This document shows, piece by piece, positions 62,100 to 64,000 of a DNA stretch of 64,000 nt. This DNA is from Perlabentimonas gracilis. Its GTDB lineage: Bacteria > Bacteroidota > Bacteroidia > Bacteroidales > Tenuifilaceae. The notes under the pieces were generated by a model. The model made no database searches. It was not told the origin of the DNA and worked only from the letters and a program-made list of their open reading frames with translations. Location: positions 1 through 64,000 of the forward strand of contig NZ_JAANIG010000007.1 in the NCBI RefSeq assembly GCF_011174675.1, read 5' to 3'. A program made the position numbers and the translations under genes. Numbering within the stretch: position 1 is the first letter of the stretch; the number at the start of each line of letters is the position of its first letter.

Positions 62100-63551
62100 A
62101 TGAAGCATTTAGTTTACAGGTTCTTATCAATTGCAATTATTGCTGCTCTTTTCTCCCTCTCAAGCTGTACAGAAGAAGAAAACACCCATCCAACACTTAC
62201 CTCAACCGAGGTCACAAACATCGAAGAGGATACTGCCATTCTTAAAAGTGCTGTCGACAGCGATGGTGGTTTGCAGGTTACTGCACGTGGGTTTTGCTGG
62301 AGTATATCAGCCGATCCAACACTTGAAAACAACAACGGCTTTACCCAGGAGGGTGAGGGTGTTGGCGAATTTGCAAGTACAATTTCCCAACTATCGCCCA
62401 ACACAAGCTACCAAGTTAGGTCGTATGGAACCAATATGCTGGGAACAGCATATGGTGAGATTCAAACATTCTCAACCTCAATGGCATTGCCTACGGTATC
62501 AACCGTAAGCGTTTCTTCTATAACTTGGAATGCAGCCGCGGTAGCAGGTGATGCAACTTCGGGAGGCGGTGGCGACATTACAGAGCGTGGCTTTTGCTGG
62601 TCAACAGCAGAAGAACCAACAATTGACGACGAAAAGCTACAGAAGGGCGAAGGGTTGGGAGAGTTCTCACTTGTAGTCGAGAACCTTACTCCAGAGCAAA
62701 CATACTACCTTAGAGCCTATGCCATAAATGCAAAGGGTGTTGCCTATGGCGAAACCATTAGCTTCACAACTCTGGAGGAACCTCTAAACGTACCCGACAA
62801 TCACCATATGCTACTGGGAAATCCGAGCTCTGCTACCGATGATATTCTTAATGCCAACGACTACCTGATGGTTAAGGATCAGTTCCACCTATCGTACAAC
62901 AACACAACTCGAACTGCAAACTGGGTAAGCTGGCATCTTAACACAAGCTATTTGGGTGATGTAGGACGGCAGGATGATTTTAGAACAGACTACTCGCTAC
63001 CATCCAGCTGGTACAGAGTATCTGAAACATCTTATCGCTATTCTGGTTTCGACAGAGGGCATCTCTGCCCAAGCGGAGATCGAACAGCTACGGTAGCGGC
63101 CAATTCAGAAACTTTTCTGATGACCAACATGATGCCACAATCCCCTAATAACAACAGGATAACTTGGGCCGCTCTTGAGACCTACTGCAGAAACCTTGCA
63201 AAATCGGGAAAGGAGCTATACATTGTTGCTGGGCCACACGGACAGGGCGGCACCGGGTCTAATGGATATGCCGAAACTATTGACAATGACAATATTGTTG
63301 TGCCAAGCACTACTTGGAAAATAATTGTGGTGCTTAACAATGGCGACAACGACTTAGAGCGCATAAACACCAACACTCGGGTAATTGCTGTAATTATGCC
63401 CAACACCCAGGATGTTAACAATTATAAATGGTACGATTATAGGGTTAGTGTCAACGATGTGGAGGAGCTAACAGGCTTCGATTTTCTATCGAATGTATCA
63501 ACCAGCATACAGGAGGTAATTGAAGCGGTGGTGGATAATGTTCCCATTTAG
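62100..63551 (+). CDS. Secreted DNA/RNA non-specific endonuclease with FN3-like repeats
   Basis: A 483-residue exported lipoprotein (signal ending ALFSLSSC). Two FN3-like repeats follow (about 33-128 and 130-225), each with RGFCWS and a YGE-x(3)-F-T/S end. The C-terminal beta-beta-alpha-metal nuclease domain has the catalytic motif GFDRGHLCPSGDRT near 315-328 and the metal-binding Asn in SPNNNRITWAALE. It should degrade nucleic acid outside the cell, for nutrient gain or biofilm turnover. The lipid anchor suggests surface attachment. Confidence 0.9.
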   Translation: MKHLVYRFLSIAIIAALFSLSSCTEEENTHPTLTSTEVTNIEEDTAILKSAVDSDGGLQVTARGFCWSISADPTLENNNGFTQEGEGVGEFASTISQLSPNTSYQVRSYGTNMLGTAYGEIQTFSTSMALPTVSTVSVSSITWNAAAVAGDATSGGGGDITERGFCWSTAEEPTIDDEKLQKGEGLGEFSLVVENLTPEQTYYLRAYAINAKGVAYGETISFTTLEEPLNVPDNHHMLLGNPSSATDDILNANDYLMVKDQFHLSYNNTTRTANWVSWHLNTSYLGDVGRQDDFRTDYSLPSSWYRVSETSYRYSGFDRGHLCPSGDRTATVAANSETFLMTNMMPQSPNNNRITWAALETYCRNLAKSGKELYIVAGPHGQGGTGSNGYAETIDNDNIVVPSTTWKIIVVLNNGDNDLERINTNTRVIAVIMPNTQDVNNYKWYDYRVSVNDVEELTGFDFLSNVSTSIQEVIEAVVDNVPI

Positions 63552-63570
63552 CTAAAAAATACTCTTACGT

Positions 63571-63606
63571 AAAAACCCCGCAAACACTTTGTTTGCCGGG
63601 TTTTTT
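63571..63606. terminator. Bidirectional terminator
   Basis: CCCCGCAAAC (63576-63585) and GTTTGCCGGG (63591-63600) pair at nine of ten positions, with an A-run before and a T-run after. It serves the nuclease gene on the + strand and the tRNA-like fragment on the - strand. Confidence 0.8.
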
Positions 63607-63669
63607 GTAGCCCCACCAAGAATCCCTGCCTGACTGGCTGCTCCAGCAGGCAGGCAGGGAACTTGGATC
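63607..63669 (-). pseudogene. Broken tRNA 3' end with 36-bp palindrome insertion
   Basis: On the minus strand the sequence reads as T-arm 5' half (CCAAGTT), an interruption, then GATT-CTTGG-TGGGGCT-A, i.e. the T-arm 3' half and the acceptor 3' strand of a tRNA. The interruption (63624-63659) is a palindrome with stems CCCTGCCTG and CAGGCAGGG, in place of two T-loop bases. The first 17 bases (63607-63623) are identical to 63984-64000. The remaining tRNA body is absent. Confidence 0.6.
63624..63659. repeat. CCTGCCTG/CAGGCAGG palindromic repeat
   Basis: CCCTGCCTG (63624-63632) and CAGGCAGGG (63651-63659) form a perfect 9-bp stem around an inner partly pairing GGCTGCT/AGCAGG segment. A related palindrome lies at 36276-36296 within the miniature transposon. 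Confidence 0.65.
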
Positions 63670-63686
63670 TATGGTTGATGAAACCG

Positions 63687-63953
63687 CTATGCCGTGTTTC
63701 CTTTGCTGGCAAGGATTGCCCGGAGCTTCCTCTTCCCACTGGCCGTCTTGTAGTATTTTTCTTTGGTCCTTGCTTGGCCTGAATCGCCCACGGGTTCTGA
63801 AAAGAAAAGCCGCCAGGGGGTGTAGGGCTTGGTGGATCGAACTTGCCCCTGGTTATGCTGGGTAAGCCTACGTGGAACGTCCTGAGACATGCCCACGTAG
63901 ATGCGGTTACCCTTAAGGCTCACCATTGCATAAACGTAGAAAGGATCGTCCAT
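63687..63953 (-). CDS. GIY-YIG nuclease-family protein
   Basis: An 88-residue single-domain GIY-YIG protein (start ATG 63953; an in-frame start 15 bases upstream is also possible). The two strands YVYAMV and IYVGMS are the GIY and YIG elements. RRLTQHNQGQVRSTKPYTPWRLFFSE contains the catalytic-loop arginine, and the Glu of TKEKYYKTASGKRKLR is the probable metal ligand. It belongs to the small UvrC-N-like group common in Bacteroidota. It sits between two tRNA 3'-end copies. Confidence 0.87.
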   Translation of the reverse strand: MDDPFYVYAMVSLKGNRIYVGMSQDVPRRLTQHNQGQVRSTKPYTPWRLFFSEPVGDSGQARTKEKYYKTASGKRKLRAILASKGNTA

Positions 63954-63954
63954 A

Positions 63955-63980
63955 ATAAAAAAGGGCACTGAATGCGCCCT
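63955..63980 (-). terminator. Weak terminator after the edge tRNA
   Basis: AGGGC (63962-63966) pairs with GCCCT (63976-63980). On the minus strand the stem is followed by T-rich sequence reaching the nuclease start. Confidence 0.5.
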
Positions 63981-63983
63981 CTG

Positions 63984-64000
63984 GTAGCCCCACCAAGAAT
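63984..64000 (-). tRNA. 3' end of a tRNA cut by the window edge
   Basis: The last 17 bases read on the minus strand as T-arm 3' half (ATT-CTTGG), acceptor 3' strand (TGGGGCT), discriminator A. They are followed on the minus strand by a terminator-like hairpin. The body of the tRNA would lie beyond the right edge. The amino acid cannot be read here; tRNA-Arg is a guess from memory of similar 3' ends. Confidence 0.45.

Overview
The window looks like a chromosomal segment of a Bacteroidota bacterium, probably of the order Bacteroidales or a relative. Pointers are promoters of the TTG...TAnnTTTG type (for example at 5285-5316, 13643-13673 and 43898-43927), a UpxY-type antiterminator, paired DUF3857 proteins, PadR/PspC genes, FN3-like 'RGFCWS' repeats and a Bacteroidota-style phage tape-measure protein. 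No rRNA and no CRISPR array is present.

Region 1 (1-10565) is accessory DNA with every gene on the + strand. It holds a TOPRIM/SF3 primase-helicase followed by an array of 9-bp iterons arranged 2+3 | AT-rich | 3+2 in opposite orientations, which I read as a replication origin. It also holds two paralogous unknown proteins, ribbon-helix-helix proteins, MazE-MazF plus an orphan HigA antitoxin, a short tail tape-measure protein and a terminase-small-subunit-like HTH protein. No capsid, portal, large terminase or integrase is visible. The primase-rep gene followed by iterons flanking an AT-rich core resembles staphylococcal pathogenicity-island origins. My best hypothesis is therefore a phage satellite or a reduced prophage of a kind little described in Bacteroidota. 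Its right side lies next to the 3' end of a tRNA-Gln gene (10943-11013, minus strand).

Region 2 (11 to 33 kb) is ordinary chromosome: a PspC/PadR/PspC operon with a candidate operator, DUF2797 protein, AbgT transporter, TolC-HlyD export pair, tsaB, efp, a SpoIIE-type phosphatase, a Wzz/O-antigen-ligase pair beside tyrS, cvpA, a polyprenyl synthase, an ArsR-like regulator, queD, acetyltransferases, an SDR enzyme and a lipoprotein hydrolase.

Region 3 (33 to 49 kb) has a secreted S9 peptidase preceded by a three-way-junction-like structure and followed by a miniature transposon. That element itself contains a second miniature element with a perfect 10-bp target duplication. Then come an Lrp regulator, a TPR hybrid kinase, AspT- and AEC-type transporters, an orphan UpxY, rpiB, hemW, an LpxL-like acyltransferase, and an operon of kinase, glycosyltransferase and lipoprotein.

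Region 4 (49 to 64 kb) has a Cache/HAMP/GAF/PAS receptor without an output domain, two tandem DUF3857 proteins of which the second has lost its transglutaminase catalytic residues, a membrane histidine kinase, an ABCG-like transporter with a secreted protein and a lipoprotein, a single-domain response regulator and a secreted nuclease. At the right edge a GIY-YIG nuclease gene sits between two copies of a tRNA 3' end, one of them broken by a 36-bp palindrome.
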